Part shown: positions 50,822 to 59,431 of the stretch, piece after piece | How the letters are laid out: every line of letters starts with the position of its first letter | How positions within the stretch are numbered: position 1 is the first letter of the stretch | Source: Bog-756 sp035949055 | Lineage (GTDB): Bacteria; Actinomycetota; Acidimicrobiia; Acidimicrobiales; RAAP-2 | Length of the DNA: 64,000 nucleotides | NCBI GenBank assembly: GCA_035949055.1 | Contig: DASZIO010000002.1 | Coordinates: forward strand, 1 to 64,000 | Direction: 5' to 3' | Notes under the pieces: generated by a model | What the model was told of the DNA's origin: nothing | The model's database searches: none | The model's input: the letters and a program-made list of their open reading frames with translations, nothing else | Program-made: the position numbers and the translations under genes

Positions 50822-51085
50822 CTACTTCTTGTAGAGCGAGAAGATGAACAGTGCGGTGAAGGCCAGATTGATGAAATAGGCCGCTTCGCACAGTCCGACG
50901 GTGAGGAACATGATGGTCTGCAGCCGACCTTGGGCCTCCGGCTGACGGGCCACGCCGGCGATGGTCTGGCTCCCGGCGAGACCGTCACCGATAGCGGCGC
51001 CGACCGCGCCGCCGCCGAGGGCCAGTCCGCCGCCGACCATGGCGCCGGCGATCCTTACTGCGTCCGCCATTGAGGCGTCTGCCAT
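50822..51085 (-). CDS. atpE: ATP synthase c subunit
   Basis: An 87-residue proteolipid with two membrane helices. Helix 1 is the glycine-rich GGGLALGGGAVGAAIGDGLAG, the loop is RQPEAQ, and helix 2 VGLCEAAYFINLAFTALFIF carries the ion-binding Glu in EAAYFINL. This matches the mycobacterial c ring around the bedaquiline site. Helix 2 lacks the Gln/Ser-Thr ligands of sodium-type rings, so it is a proton channel. It is between atpB and atpF. Confidence 0.97.
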   Translation of the reverse strand: MADASMADAVRIAGAMVGGGLALGGGAVGAAIGDGLAGSQTIAGVARQPEAQGRLQTIMFLTVGLCEAAYFINLAFTALFIFSLYKK

Positions 51086-51163
51086 GACTGCTTCTCCTTT
51101 GTCAGGTTGCTGTTGAGATCTCTGTCAGGTGGGGGCGTTCAGCGCTCGACGCCGGCGGGGTCA

Positions 51164-51955
51164 TCAGTGGGCCTCGTCGGTAGCCATGGCGGCGTCGAAG
51201 TACACGACGGTGAGCAAGGCGAAGATGAAGGCCTGGATGGCGCCGATGGCGAGGTCGAACAGCTTCCAGACCACGGTGAAGGGGATCGAGACCAGCCCAC
51301 CGATGGGCAGCGGACCGAGCTTCCAGATCACCAGGGCGGCCAACAGTGAGAGCATCAGGCCGCCGGCGAGCAGGTTGCCGAAGAGCCGCAGCGTGAGGGT
51401 CAGCGGCTTGATGATCTCCTCCACCCCGTTCATGAACAGGTTGACCGGGGCGAGCCAGGGTTTGAAGGGCTGTTTGACGTAGTGGGCGAGGTAGCCCCGG
51501 AGGCCACGATTCCGCACCGCGGCCAGGTTGGTCAGCACGAAGACGTAGAGGGCCATGGCCAGCGGGAGGTTGATGTCGCTGGTGGGGGCGGGCAGGAACT
51601 CGTACCGGCTGCCGATGCCGACGACCTCGAACAGGTTGCAGATGAAGATGAAGATGAAGAGGGTGAGCGCCAGGGGCACCACCTTGGCCCCTCTCGGCCC
51701 GATCGATTCGTCCACCTGTCGTTGAACCGAGCTGACAGCCAACTCCCAGGCCAGTTGGAACTTCCCGGGGACCCCGCTCGTCGCCTTCGACCGCAGGATC
51801 ATTCCGAGCAGCACGACGACCAGGCCGGCGATGATCGTGGCCCACACGATGTCCACGTTGACGGTGAGCGGACCGAGCTTGGCCGTGGGGTGCTCTCCGA
51901 CGGTGATGTTGGTGGCCAGGAGCGGGGCCTTCAGCAGGAAAGAGCCGGCGCCCAC
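51164..51955 (-). CDS. atpB: ATP synthase a subunit
   Basis: A 263-residue membrane subunit. The essential Arg is in LTLTLRLFGNLLAG, near residue 195, and the C-terminal helices hold VVWKLFDLAIGAIQAFIFALLTVVY with the conserved Gln region. The N-terminal hydrophobic domain is typical of actinobacteria. The GTG start is 3 bp past the upstream gene's stop. Confidence 0.96.
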   Translation of the reverse strand: MGAGSFLLKAPLLATNITVGEHPTAKLGPLTVNVDIVWATIIAGLVVVLLGMILRSKATSGVPGKFQLAWELAVSSVQRQVDESIGPRGAKVVPLALTLFIFIFICNLFEVVGIGSRYEFLPAPTSDINLPLAMALYVFVLTNLAAVRNRGLRGYLAHYVKQPFKPWLAPVNLFMNGVEEIIKPLTLTLRLFGNLLAGGLMLSLLAALVIWKLGPLPIGGLVSIPFTVVWKLFDLAIGAIQAFIFALLTVVYFDAAMATDEAH

Positions 51956-51958
51956 CGG

Positions 51959-52459
51959 TCACTCATCTCCCTCGGCGTCGTCAGGCGGAGCGGTGAGCGG
52001 CCGCGGGTCGGCTCGGACGATGTTGTCCTCGACCACATTGGCGCTGATCACCTCGTCGACCGAGGTCATCGGCCCGGCCTTGGCCATCGACCGGGCCACG
52101 TTGATCAACAGGACGAGCTGGAAGACGGCGAGCCCCCCGAGGACCCCGAACCCGAGGCTGGGCGAGACGAACAGCAGCCCGATGGTCACCACGGTGATGA
52201 TGCCCATGCGACTCACGGTGTTGAGGGCCAGGGGCCGGCGGGTGTTGGCCCCCGGGCGCGCGCTGACCCGGGCCACCGAGTTGCCGATCATCCGGAAATT
52301 GAGTGTGCCGAGGCCGAGGCCGACGCAGGCACCGAGTCCGAGGAGCGGTTGCCCGAAGGCGATGCAAGCCACCAGGGCAGCCACGCCGGCCACCAGCACA
52401 GCCGAGATGGTTCGCCGGGCCACGTCGGGCACATCCGGCAAAGAGAAATGGGCGAACAC
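51959..52459 (-). CDS. atpI: ATP synthase subunit I-like assembly protein
   Basis: A 166-residue membrane protein with about four hydrophobic helices (AVLVAGVAALVACIAFGQPL, GLGACVGLGLGTLNFRM, MGIITVVTIGLLFVSPSLGF, LGGLAVFQLVLLINVARSMA). The LNFRMIG motif after the second helix and location directly ahead of atpB match the ATP-synthase-associated I protein in actinobacteria, thought to aid c-ring assembly. The polar C-tail is acidic. A GTG start begins the product. Confidence 0.75.
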   Translation of the reverse strand: MFAHFSLPDVPDVARRTISAVLVAGVAALVACIAFGQPLLGLGACVGLGLGTLNFRMIGNSVARVSARPGANTRRPLALNTVSRMGIITVVTIGLLFVSPSLGFGVLGGLAVFQLVLLINVARSMAKAGPMTSVDEVISANVVEDNIVRADPRPLTAPPDDAEGDE

Positions 52460-52539
52460 GATTCAGTCTATCCGTCGTGACGGGCGCCCAGACAGCTGCG
52501 CCGGCCGAGCCGACGTCCCCGGCAGCGGCGGCGTCCCGG

Positions 52540-52794
52540 TCAGAGGTACTTGCGCACCCGGTCGATGGTGATGAGCACGGCGAGCACCAGACCCAAGAGC
52601 AGCCCGACCAGCGTGAAGATGGGACCGGTACCCGCCCACCGGTCGATCAGGTACCCGATGCCCCCTCCGGCCGCCAGGGCGACCGCCCAGGCCACCCCGA
52701 GGGTGAGGAAGGCAACGGCACCCGGCCCGAGCAGTGGTGTTCGCTCCCCGGACGAGGCCTCCTCGCCGGGTTGTTTCGGATGCGGGTCGTCCAT
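52540..52794 (-). CDS. AtpZ-like membrane protein
   Basis: An 84-residue protein. A polar N-tail is followed by two hydrophobic helices, GPGAVAFLTLGVAWAVALAAGGG and IFTLVGLLLGLVLAVLITI, separated by GYLIDRWAGTGP. The G-Y-L-I-D-R-W loop is the conserved signature of AtpZ (DUF of F0F1 ATPase, Mg/Ca transport-like) proteins encoded upstream of atpI in many bacteria. It is first of the atp cluster proper. Confidence 0.78.
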   Translation of the reverse strand: MDDPHPKQPGEEASSGERTPLLGPGAVAFLTLGVAWAVALAAGGGIGYLIDRWAGTGPIFTLVGLLLGLVLAVLITIDRVRKYL

Positions 52795-52991
52795 GGCAGA
52801 GCCGTGCCGCGTCAGGGAGCTTGGGGGGTCGGAGCTTCACGAGTCGTACCTGGGATCACGCAGTGAAACGGCGCCGAAGGCCGGTCGAGCCGCCCGCACC
52901 GATGTCCTCGACAGGGCCGAGAGGCGTGCCGTTCACGGGCGCAATCATCGCACCTCCGCCCCCGGGGCGGCAAAACGGCGAAACCCTCCGA

Positions 52992-54275
52992 TCACACCCT
53001 TCCGGAGCGGGCCACCCGGGTCGGGACGGCGTCGGTCGGCGGGCTGCCGACCGGGACACGGGCCACGGTTGTCGGCACGATAGCCCCTGGTCCGTGAGGG
53101 TCGAGGTCGGGCGGGCGGTCGACCGGGGGCTCCCCCTCGGGGCCGAGCCCAGTCTGCCGTCGCAAGGAGGGATGGAACAAGGTGTAGAGGATCACGCCGA
53201 GGGCCAGCGCGCCGAAGGGGATGAAGGCGTTGACGCTCGAGATGTAGAGCGGGAAGAGGATGAACCCGGACAGGAGCACGGTCCAGGCCCACAGGATCAG
53301 CACGCTCCGCCGGTGGCCGTGGCCGAGCCGCAGCAGGCGGTGGTGCAGGTGGTTCTTGTCGGGCGTGGAGAAGCCGGTGCGGTTGGCCGTCCGTCGGACG
53401 AAGGCAAAGGCCATGTCCACGATGGGCACGCCGAGGATGAAGAACGGGATGAACAGGGGGGCGAAGAAGAAATAGGTCTGGCCACTGCGCGCCGTGACCC
53501 CACCCACCGTCCCGGCCGTCCGGCCGCCGATCAGCATGGTGGACGCCGCCATGAGCAGGCCGAGGAGGAGGGCACCGGCGTCGCCCATGAAGATCTTGGC
53601 CGGATGGAAATTGTGCGGCAGGAACCCGAGGCAGATACCGCAGGTGACCACCGCGATCAGGGGTCCGATGTTGTCGGTCGGCAGATTGCCCAGATACTGG
53701 AGGTGCAGGCCGTAGACAGCCAAGGCGCCCGAGGCGATGGCCACCACGCCGGCGGCCAGGCCGTCCAAGCCGTCGATCAGGTTGACCGCGTTGGTGATGG
53801 CGATCACCCACAGGGCCGTCAGCAACGGGGTCCATTCGGGCGACAGCTGGACCAGCCCGGCCAGGGGGATCTTGAACTGGAACCAGGTCACCCCGAGGAA
53901 GTAGAGGATGGTGGCCGCCAGCACCTGCCCGGCCACCTTGGCCGGGGCCGACATGTCGCGGAAGTCGTCGATGAGGCCCACGACGAAGATGGCGGCCGCG
54001 CCGAGCAGGAGGCCGAGGGGTTCCGAGGAGTCCCGGAACAGAGGGGCGAGCGCCGGGATCGACGCAGCCACCGCCCACGTGACCAGCATGGCCACGAACA
54101 GGGCCACACCACCCGCGGCGGGCGTCACCCGCCGATGAACCTTGCGGTCGTCGGGTTGGGCCACGTACCCGATCTCGAGGGCGATCCGGCGGGCCGGGAA
54201 GGTCAGGATCCAGGAGCTGGCCGCCGCCACCACCAACAGGACGGCATACCAATTGAGCGGCGTGCCCGAGCTCAC
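52992..54275 (-). CDS. wecA: WecA/MraY-family undecaprenyl-phosphate GlcNAc-1-phosphate transferase
   Basis: A 427-residue polyprenyl-phosphate sugar-1-phosphate transferase with ten or eleven membrane helices. IDDFRDM is the first catalytic loop, NAVNLIDGLDGLAAG the second, HNFHPAKIFMGDAG the third and HLHHRLLRLG the fourth; all key acidic and His residues are kept. The family attaches GlcNAc-1-P to undecaprenyl phosphate for cell-envelope glycans (in mycobacteria, decaprenyl phosphate for arabinogalactan). It is followed by the ATP synthase genes, as is rfe/wecA in Mycobacterium. The C-terminal 60 residues are Pro-rich. Confidence 0.92.
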   Translation of the reverse strand: MSSGTPLNWYAVLLVVAAASSWILTFPARRIALEIGYVAQPDDRKVHRRVTPAAGGVALFVAMLVTWAVAASIPALAPLFRDSSEPLGLLLGAAAIFVVGLIDDFRDMSAPAKVAGQVLAATILYFLGVTWFQFKIPLAGLVQLSPEWTPLLTALWVIAITNAVNLIDGLDGLAAGVVAIASGALAVYGLHLQYLGNLPTDNIGPLIAVVTCGICLGFLPHNFHPAKIFMGDAGALLLGLLMAASTMLIGGRTAGTVGGVTARSGQTYFFFAPLFIPFFILGVPIVDMAFAFVRRTANRTGFSTPDKNHLHHRLLRLGHGHRRSVLILWAWTVLLSGFILFPLYISSVNAFIPFGALALGVILYTLFHPSLRRQTGLGPEGEPPVDRPPDLDPHGPGAIVPTTVARVPVGSPPTDAVPTRVARSGRV

Positions 54276-54296
54276 CAGGTCAGGTCCGGCCCTGGG

Positions 54297-55598
54297 TCAC
54301 CGGCCGCCCAGGGTGGGATAGGGAGGAAAGGCCGAGCACAGCTCGCGTACCTCGGCCCGCACCGCTCGGAGGACCGCCTCGTCCTGGCGATTACGCAGGG
54401 TCCGGCCGATGAGCTGGCCGACGGTCCGCATCTCGGGCGGCCCCATGCCGGCCGTGGTCTGTGCCGCCGAGCCCAGCCGAAGGCCCGAGGTGATGAAGGC
54501 GGACCGGGGATCGTCGGGGATCGTGTTCCGGTTGCAGGCGATGCCGCCCCGGTCGAGGACCTCCTGGGCCTGTTTGCCGGTGAGCTCGGCATCGAAGGTG
54601 CGCAAGTCCACCAGGACCTGGTGGTTCTCGGTGCCGCCGGAGACCAGCCGGAACCCGGACTCCGCCAGCGACTGCCCCAGGACGGCGGCGTTCGCCACCA
54701 CCGCGGCGGCATAGTCGCGGAACGCCGGGCGCGCCGCCTCGGCAAAGGCCACCGCCTTGGCCGCGATGACGTGCTCGAGGGGCCCACCCTGGAGTCCGGG
54801 GAAGACCGCATTGTCCACCACCTTGGCCAGTTCGGAGGAGCAGAGAATGGCCGCGCCGCGCGGGCCGCGCAAGGTCTTGTGGGTGGTGAAGGTGACGACA
54901 TCGGCGATGCCCACCGGAGAGGGATGGACCCCGCCGGCGATCAACCCGGCCGGATGGGCGGCGTCGTACATGAACCGCGCACCGACCGAGTCGGCGATCT
55001 CGCGGAACGGCAGCGGGTCGATGATGCGGGAGTAGGCCGTGGAACCGGCCACGATGAGCTTGGGCTGCTCGCGGCGGGCGACATCGGCGACCTGGTCGAA
55101 GTCGATGACCTCACCGGGCTTCTCCGGGTCACCGGTGGCGGACGACACGCCGTAGGAGACGAAGCGCCAGATCTTGGAGGTGATGCTGGCCGGCGATCCG
55201 TGGGTCAGATGGCCTCCCTGGTCGAGACGCATGGCGAGGATGGTGTCCCCCGGCTCGAGCAGCGCCTGGTAGGCGGCCAGGTTGGCCGTGGCCCCGGCAT
55301 GAGGTTGCACATTGGCGTGCTCGGCCCCGAACAGGGCGGTGGCCCGCTGACGGGCCAGCTCCTCGACCTCGTCGATGACCTGATTGCCGCCGTAGTAGCG
55401 CCGCCCGGGGTAGCCCTCGGCGTACTTGTTGGTGAGCACCGACCCCGTGGCCGCGAGCACGGCCGGGGACGTGAAGTTCTCGGACGCGATGAGCTGGAGG
55501 GTGGTGGACTGGCGCTCGGCCTCCTCGCCGAGCAGGCCGAGCACCTCGGGATCGCCGGTGAGCCACTGGTCGAAGGGGGATGCGGCGCGGTCGCTCAT
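54297..55598 (-). CDS. glyA: Serine hydroxymethyltransferase
   Basis: A 433-residue PLP enzyme that interconverts serine and glycine with tetrahydrofolate. ERQSTTLQLIASENFTSPAVL, NKYAEGYPGRRYYGG, NVQPHAGATANLAAYQ and the PLP-lysine segment TFTTHKTLRGPRG are intact; GGTENHQVLVDLR is the later conserved site. The ATG at 55598 overlaps rpiB by 4 bp (ATGA). The reading frame runs far upstream, but those residues encode no family signature. Confidence 0.97.
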   Translation of the reverse strand: MSDRAASPFDQWLTGDPEVLGLLGEEAERQSTTLQLIASENFTSPAVLAATGSVLTNKYAEGYPGRRYYGGNQVIDEVEELARQRATALFGAEHANVQPHAGATANLAAYQALLEPGDTILAMRLDQGGHLTHGSPASITSKIWRFVSYGVSSATGDPEKPGEVIDFDQVADVARREQPKLIVAGSTAYSRIIDPLPFREIADSVGARFMYDAAHPAGLIAGGVHPSPVGIADVVTFTTHKTLRGPRGAAILCSSELAKVVDNAVFPGLQGGPLEHVIAAKAVAFAEAARPAFRDYAAAVVANAAVLGQSLAESGFRLVSGGTENHQVLVDLRTFDAELTGKQAQEVLDRGGIACNRNTIPDDPRSAFITSGLRLGSAAQTTAGMGPPEMRTVGQLIGRTLRNRQDEAVLRAVRAEVRELCSAFPPYPTLGGR

Positions 55599-56050
55599 GG
55601 TCTCGACACCTGCCTCTCGAACTCGGCGATCTCGTCGAGGCGACGCCGGTGGCGACCGCCTTCGAACTCGGCCGAGAAGAACGCGTCGACCGCGTCCACC
55701 GCTTCGGCCGTCCCGGTCGTCCTCCCACCCAAGCAGATGATGTTGGCATCGTTGTGGCGCCGGGCCAGGGTCGCGGTGGTCACGTCGTGGACGGTGGCGG
55801 CCCGCACCCCGCCCACCTTGTTGGCGGCGATGCCGATGCCGATGCCGGTGCCACAGACACAGACCCCGCGGTCGGCCCGGCCCTCCGTCACCGATCGGCC
55901 GACAGCCAGCCCGAACTCGGGATAGTCCACCGGGATGTCGGGCGATCCGGTTCCGAGGTCGATGACCTGGTGCCCGGCGTCCGCCAGGTGCTTGGCCAAC
56001 GTAGCTTTGAGCTCGAACCCCGCATGGTCGGACCCGACGGCGATGCGCAT
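55595..56050 (-). CDS. rpiB: Ribose-5-phosphate isomerase B
   Basis: A 151-residue RpiB/LacA family isomerase. MRIAVGSDHAGFELK is the N-terminus, GVCVCGTGIGIGIAANK carries the catalytic Cys66, and RRHNDANIICLGGR the His/Asn pair around 99-100. It converts ribose-5-P to ribulose-5-P. The start at 56050 is supported by TACACT ending 6 nt upstream. It is the first gene of the long minus-strand run through glyA, wecA and atp genes. Confidence 0.95.
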   Translation of the reverse strand: MRIAVGSDHAGFELKATLAKHLADAGHQVIDLGTGSPDIPVDYPEFGLAVGRSVTEGRADRGVCVCGTGIGIGIAANKVGGVRAATVHDVTTATLARRHNDANIICLGGRTTGTAEAVDAVDAFFSAEFEGGRHRRRLDEIAEFERQVSRP

Positions 56051-56506
56051 GACCCGAGTGTACTGAGGGGGGATCGGCCCCGAGGGCCCGGACCGGCCCC
56101 GAACCGGACGACCCGGGCGGCGAGCACGCGGCACGAGGGACCGCCGCCGGTGGCACAGCCACCCGCTCAGGGTGCGTCGGGGCGCCGGCCTCCACCAGAG
56201 GCACGCCACTGGCGGACCCAGGTCTGGCCACCCGCTTCCTGGTGTCGCCGGTGAAGCGCATAGCGACCCGGTGGCTCCCCGGATAGCCGGTGGCTCCCGG
56301 GATAGTAGGCCTTGTTATCGTCGGCATCGGTACCGGTCGTCACGGGTACGAACCCGGCCCGGACGGTCTCGTGGTCACGCAAGCCGGTACGAGCCGCTGG
56401 GGGGCGATCCCCGATCCGATGACGATGGTGGCGATGCCGTCAGGTGGGTGATGCCGTCAGGTGGCGATGCCGTCAGGTGGGTGATGCCGTCAGGTGGGTG
56501 ATGGGG
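56051..56506. other. Gene-free region with two short tandem repeat patches
   Basis: No coding frame is convincing. The region has a two-copy 18-bp direct repeat near 56269-56305 (CGGTGGCTCCC[C/G]GGATAG, period 19) and the 17-bp tandem array at 56433-56516. It contains the promoter for rpiB (TACACT at 56057-56062) at its left end. Functions of the repeats are unknown. Confidence 0.5.
56057..56062 (-). promoter_or_regulatory. Candidate leaderless -10 box (TACACT)
   Basis: On the minus strand TACACT ends 6 nt before the ATG of rpiB at 56050, with no ribosome binding site and no -35 match. Confidence 0.5.
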
Positions 56507-56516
56507 TCACGTGGGT
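56433..56516. repeat. Five-unit 17-bp tandem repeat
   Basis: Units of GATGCCGTCAGGTGGGT recur at 56433, 56450 (one base short), 56466, 56483 and 56500 (diverged). The array sits directly downstream of the next minus-strand gene (stop at 56507) and overlaps its last bases. It is a minisatellite-like array, too short-spaced for CRISPR. Confidence 0.85.
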
Positions 56517-57613
56517 GAGGGTTCAGCCGACACTTGGGGCGGGAGCTTGCCGTTGCGGTAGCGGAGCTTGAAGGCGGCGTAGGCGAACGGACCCGCCGCC
56601 AGCGGCAACCAATACGAGGCCAGCCGGTAGGCCAGCGTGGCCAGCACCGCCTCGACGCCGCTCAACCCGGCCAGCACCAGGAGCCCGCTGAGGCTCGCCT
56701 CGACGATCCCGAGCCCGCCCGGGGTGATCGGGACCAAGCCGATCACCCCGGCCACTCCGTAGGCCAGGAGGACCAACGAGGCGCGCGGATGGGCGCCGAC
56801 GGCGCGGACCGCGAACAGCAGGCATAGATAGTCGAAGAGGAGGCGGCCCGCCGACAGTAACGTGGCCTGCCACCATTTCTGGCCCAGCACGGTGCGAATG
56901 AGGTTCCGCTGATCGAGGAGGCGTTGCCCCAGGCCGCTGATCGGTGGCCGCTTGCGCAACAGCCGGTTGCGAAGGGTCTGCGCCGCCTCCCCCGCCCAGC
57001 ACAGCGGACGGTCCGTGGTCATGATCAGGACCCCGAACGCTACGAACAGCACGAACCCGACCGCCCCGATGACGGCGGCTTCGATCAACCCCCGACTCAC
57101 CGGAGCGCCGAACAGTACGGCGGGGAGGGCGAAGATCGGTAGGGCCAGCAAACCACCGATGCCGAGGAAGGAGAAGGCCGTGAGCCCGCCGACCGAGTCG
57201 GCCGAGTCCATGCCGCTCGCCGCCAGCATGCGGAACTGCACCGCCGCACCGGCGGCCGCGCCTCCCGGCACGATGAGCGAGATGGAGTTGCCGGCGAGCT
57301 GGGCGGTGACGACCGGGAACCATCCCTTGGTGCGCAGGGCAATGCGCTGCAACGAGAAGGTGCAAGCGAAGTGGGCGAGCTCCGCGACCACCGCCGGAAT
57401 GAACCACAGCAGGTTGAGTGTCGCCAGTCGAGGCCAGGCATGGAACACCGCCACCACTTCGGGAAGCACGAGATAGAGGGCCAGGCCTCCAATGAGGATT
57501 CCGACCGTCCGCTTGATGGCCGCTTTCCAGGGGAACGGCCGCTGCTGTTCCTGCTCGAACCTGACCTCGAACGAGCGCGCACCCCCGTCCCCGCCGGCGG
57601 ACACCGTGCTCAC
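56507..57613 (-). CDS. Lysylphosphatidylglycerol synthetase/flippase-like membrane protein (UPF0104)
   Basis: A 368-residue protein with about eight hydrophobic helices, of the LPG_synthase_TM family. AELAHFACTFSLQRIALRTKGWFPVV and NSISLIVPGGAAAGAAVQFRML contain the conserved region, and VIGLVPITPGGLGIVEASLSGLLVLAGL the PGGLGxxE motif near the C-terminus. It lacks the lysyl-transferase domain, so it is a flippase-only homologue, possibly for glycolipid or aminoacyl-lipid. The final bases overlap the 17-bp repeat array. The GTG start is preceded by GGGAG. Confidence 0.85.
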   Translation of the reverse strand: MSTVSAGGDGGARSFEVRFEQEQQRPFPWKAAIKRTVGILIGGLALYLVLPEVVAVFHAWPRLATLNLLWFIPAVVAELAHFACTFSLQRIALRTKGWFPVVTAQLAGNSISLIVPGGAAAGAAVQFRMLAASGMDSADSVGGLTAFSFLGIGGLLALPIFALPAVLFGAPVSRGLIEAAVIGAVGFVLFVAFGVLIMTTDRPLCWAGEAAQTLRNRLLRKRPPISGLGQRLLDQRNLIRTVLGQKWWQATLLSAGRLLFDYLCLLFAVRAVGAHPRASLVLLAYGVAGVIGLVPITPGGLGIVEASLSGLLVLAGLSGVEAVLATLAYRLASYWLPLAAGPFAYAAFKLRYRNGKLPPQVSAEPSPT

Positions 57614-57663
57614 CCGGTCATGCTCCCACCGTCACGCGGACCACGGTAGTTGCCGCGGTGCGA

Positions 57664-58794
57664 TCAGCTTCCGGCCAGACCCATGGCCGCGGCCAGGACG
57701 ATGTTGGCCCCCCGAAAGTCGGGCTGGAGTCCGCTCTCCATCCGGTTCATCACGTAACAAGCCGTGAGCTTGGCCTCGAGGTCGAGGACGATGAGTGATC
57801 CGCCGTACCCTCCCCAGAAGCAGGCCCGAGGCCCGATCGGCATCATCTCGGTGCTGAGCCCGTAACCCATGCCGAACCGGTAGTGCATCCCGAGGACCAG
57901 GTCGGTACCGTCGATCTGCTGCTCGAAGATGGTCTCGCAGCCCTTGGCCGACAACAGCCGCACACCACGGGCCTGCCCGCCCCCCGCCACGATCGATTGG
58001 ATCATCGCCACCGATCGCGCATGGCCGTGACCGTTGGCGGCGGGTATCTCGGCCCGGCGCCACCATGCGTGGCGAGGCATGGTGCCGTCCAGTGGCGGAT
58101 TGGAAAGGGTCCGGACCGGCATCGACTTCGGGTCGAGCGGTCCGAAGTCGACCGCCGGCGGGGGGATGACCAGTGACACCCGCTTGTCCTCTGACTCGGG
58201 AAGGCCGATGAAGAAGTCGGCACCGAGTGGTTCGGCGACTTCGCTGGCGAACCACTTACCGATGCTCACGCCGGTGATCCGGCGCACCACTTCCCCGATG
58301 AGGAACCCCTGGGTCACCGCGTGATAACCCGAAGCGGTGCCGGGCTCCCACCACGGTTCCTGGGCGGCCAGCAACGAGGTGCACCGTTCCCAATCGGCCA
58401 GCTCCTCCGGCTCGATGTGTTCGGTCCAACCCGCCAGGCCGGCCGTGTGGCTCATCAGGTGGCGGACCTCGACCGCCGATTTGCCGCCGGCGGCGAACTC
58501 CGGCCAGTACCGGGCCACTGGGGACTGGAAATCGAGCTCGCCGCGGTCAGCCAGCATGAGCGCGCACAGGAACGTCATCGTCTTGGTGGTCGACCAGACA
58601 TTGGTGATGGTGTCCCGGTCCCAGGGGGCCGAGTGGGCCTCGTCGACGTACCCGCCCCAGATGTCGACCACCGGCTCGCCCTCGAGATAGACGGCGACGG
58701 CGGCGCCCACGTCGGTGCCGACGTCGAGGCTCGAACTCAACGTGGTGACCACGCCCTCGAACCGGGGATCCCACGTCCCGATGATGTCAGCCAC
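57664..58794 (-). CDS. Serine beta-lactamase-like hydrolase (class C / EstB type)
   Basis: A 376-residue cytosolic serine hydrolase with the beta-lactamase fold. The S-x-x-K motif is Ser68-Thr-Thr-Lys71 (VWSTTKTM), a Tyr at ~157 (GYHAV) takes the Y-x-N role and WGGYGGSL replaces KTG. The replacement of K-T-G is typical of esterase relatives (EstB), so it is more likely an esterase or peptidase than a true beta-lactamase. No signal peptide is seen. The GTG at 58794 has GGAGG upstream. Confidence 0.82.
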   Translation of the reverse strand: MADIIGTWDPRFEGVVTTLSSSLDVGTDVGAAVAVYLEGEPVVDIWGGYVDEAHSAPWDRDTITNVWSTTKTMTFLCALMLADRGELDFQSPVARYWPEFAAGGKSAVEVRHLMSHTAGLAGWTEHIEPEELADWERCTSLLAAQEPWWEPGTASGYHAVTQGFLIGEVVRRITGVSIGKWFASEVAEPLGADFFIGLPESEDKRVSLVIPPPAVDFGPLDPKSMPVRTLSNPPLDGTMPRHAWWRRAEIPAANGHGHARSVAMIQSIVAGGGQARGVRLLSAKGCETIFEQQIDGTDLVLGMHYRFGMGYGLSTEMMPIGPRACFWGGYGGSLIVLDLEAKLTACYVMNRMESGLQPDFRGANIVLAAAMGLAGS

Positions 58795-58888
58795 AGTCCG
58801 ACCTCCTGGTGCGCCCGGCGCCCCGATCATTCCACGGCCGGGCAACCTCTCATGGCCCGGGCCGGTCCGAGCGCCAACCGGCAGCCGT

Positions 58889-58894
58889 TAGCCT
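58889..58894 (+). promoter_or_regulatory. Candidate leaderless -10 box (TAGCCT)
   Basis: TAGCCT ends 8 nt before the GTG of greA at 58903; no ribosome binding site is visible. Confidence 0.4.
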
Positions 58895-58902
58895 GGTGTG
58901 CC

Positions 58903-59385
58903 GTGAACGACGCCACTTCACCCCAGCTGACCCGCGACACCTACGAGCGGCTCCAGGCCGAGCTGGAGGACCTCTCCACCCGGGGGCGGGTCGAGATCGC
59001 CGCCGCCATCGAGTCGGCCCGGGCCCTGGGCGACCTGTCCGAGAACGGTGACTACCACGCAGCCAAGGACAGCCAGGGAAAGATGGAGTCGCGGATCCGC
59101 CAGCTCAAGGCCCTGCTCAAGACGGCGACGATCGTCGACAGCAAGGATGGCGACGGCACGGTGGCGGCCGGGAAGGTGGTGACGCTCCGCTACCAGGGTG
59201 AGGACGAGGACGACACGGCCGACTTCTTCGTAGGTTCCATCGAGGAGCGCCACGCCGAGGCCACGGTGGTCTCACCCGGCTCGCCTCTCGGCCAGGCCCT
59301 GATCGGTCGCGCCGCAGGGGACGAGGTCGAATACGCCTCGCCGGGGGGTACCCTCAAGGTGCAGATCGTCAAAGTAGGCAACTGA
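58903..59385 (+). CDS. greA: Transcription elongation factor GreA
   Basis: A 160-residue GreA. The N-terminal coiled coil carries the acidic tip DLSENGDYHAAKDSQGKMESRI, which stimulates RNA cleavage by stalled polymerase, and the C-terminal FKBP-like domain ends in YASPGGTLKVQIVKV. GreA/GreB-type spacing of DLSENGDYH is exact. The GTG start follows a TAGCCT box. It lies 46 bp upstream of leuC on the same strand. Confidence 0.95.
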   Translation: MNDATSPQLTRDTYERLQAELEDLSTRGRVEIAAAIESARALGDLSENGDYHAAKDSQGKMESRIRQLKALLKTATIVDSKDGDGTVAAGKVVTLRYQGEDEDDTADFFVGSIEERHAEATVVSPGSPLGQALIGRAAGDEVEYASPGGTLKVQIVKVGN

Positions 59386-59431
59386 CAACGAGGCCCGACA
59401 CCGTGACCCATCCTGACGCCGTGACGAAGCC

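Noticed and set aside
52734..55925. Continuous plus-strand frame of 1063 codons antisense to wecA, glyA and rpiB
   Set aside because: It has no recognisable domain, is Arg/Gly/Gln-rich, and lies opposite three well-supported genes; long antisense frames arise in GC-rich coding DNA because of third-position GC.
54297..56327. Longer glyA frame starting at 56327
   Set aside because: The upstream part is antisense-like, overlaps rpiB in another frame and has no conserved residues before MSDRAASPFDQW.
56433..56516. Possible CRISPR array in the 17-bp repeats
   Set aside because: Units are contiguous without spacers and too short.
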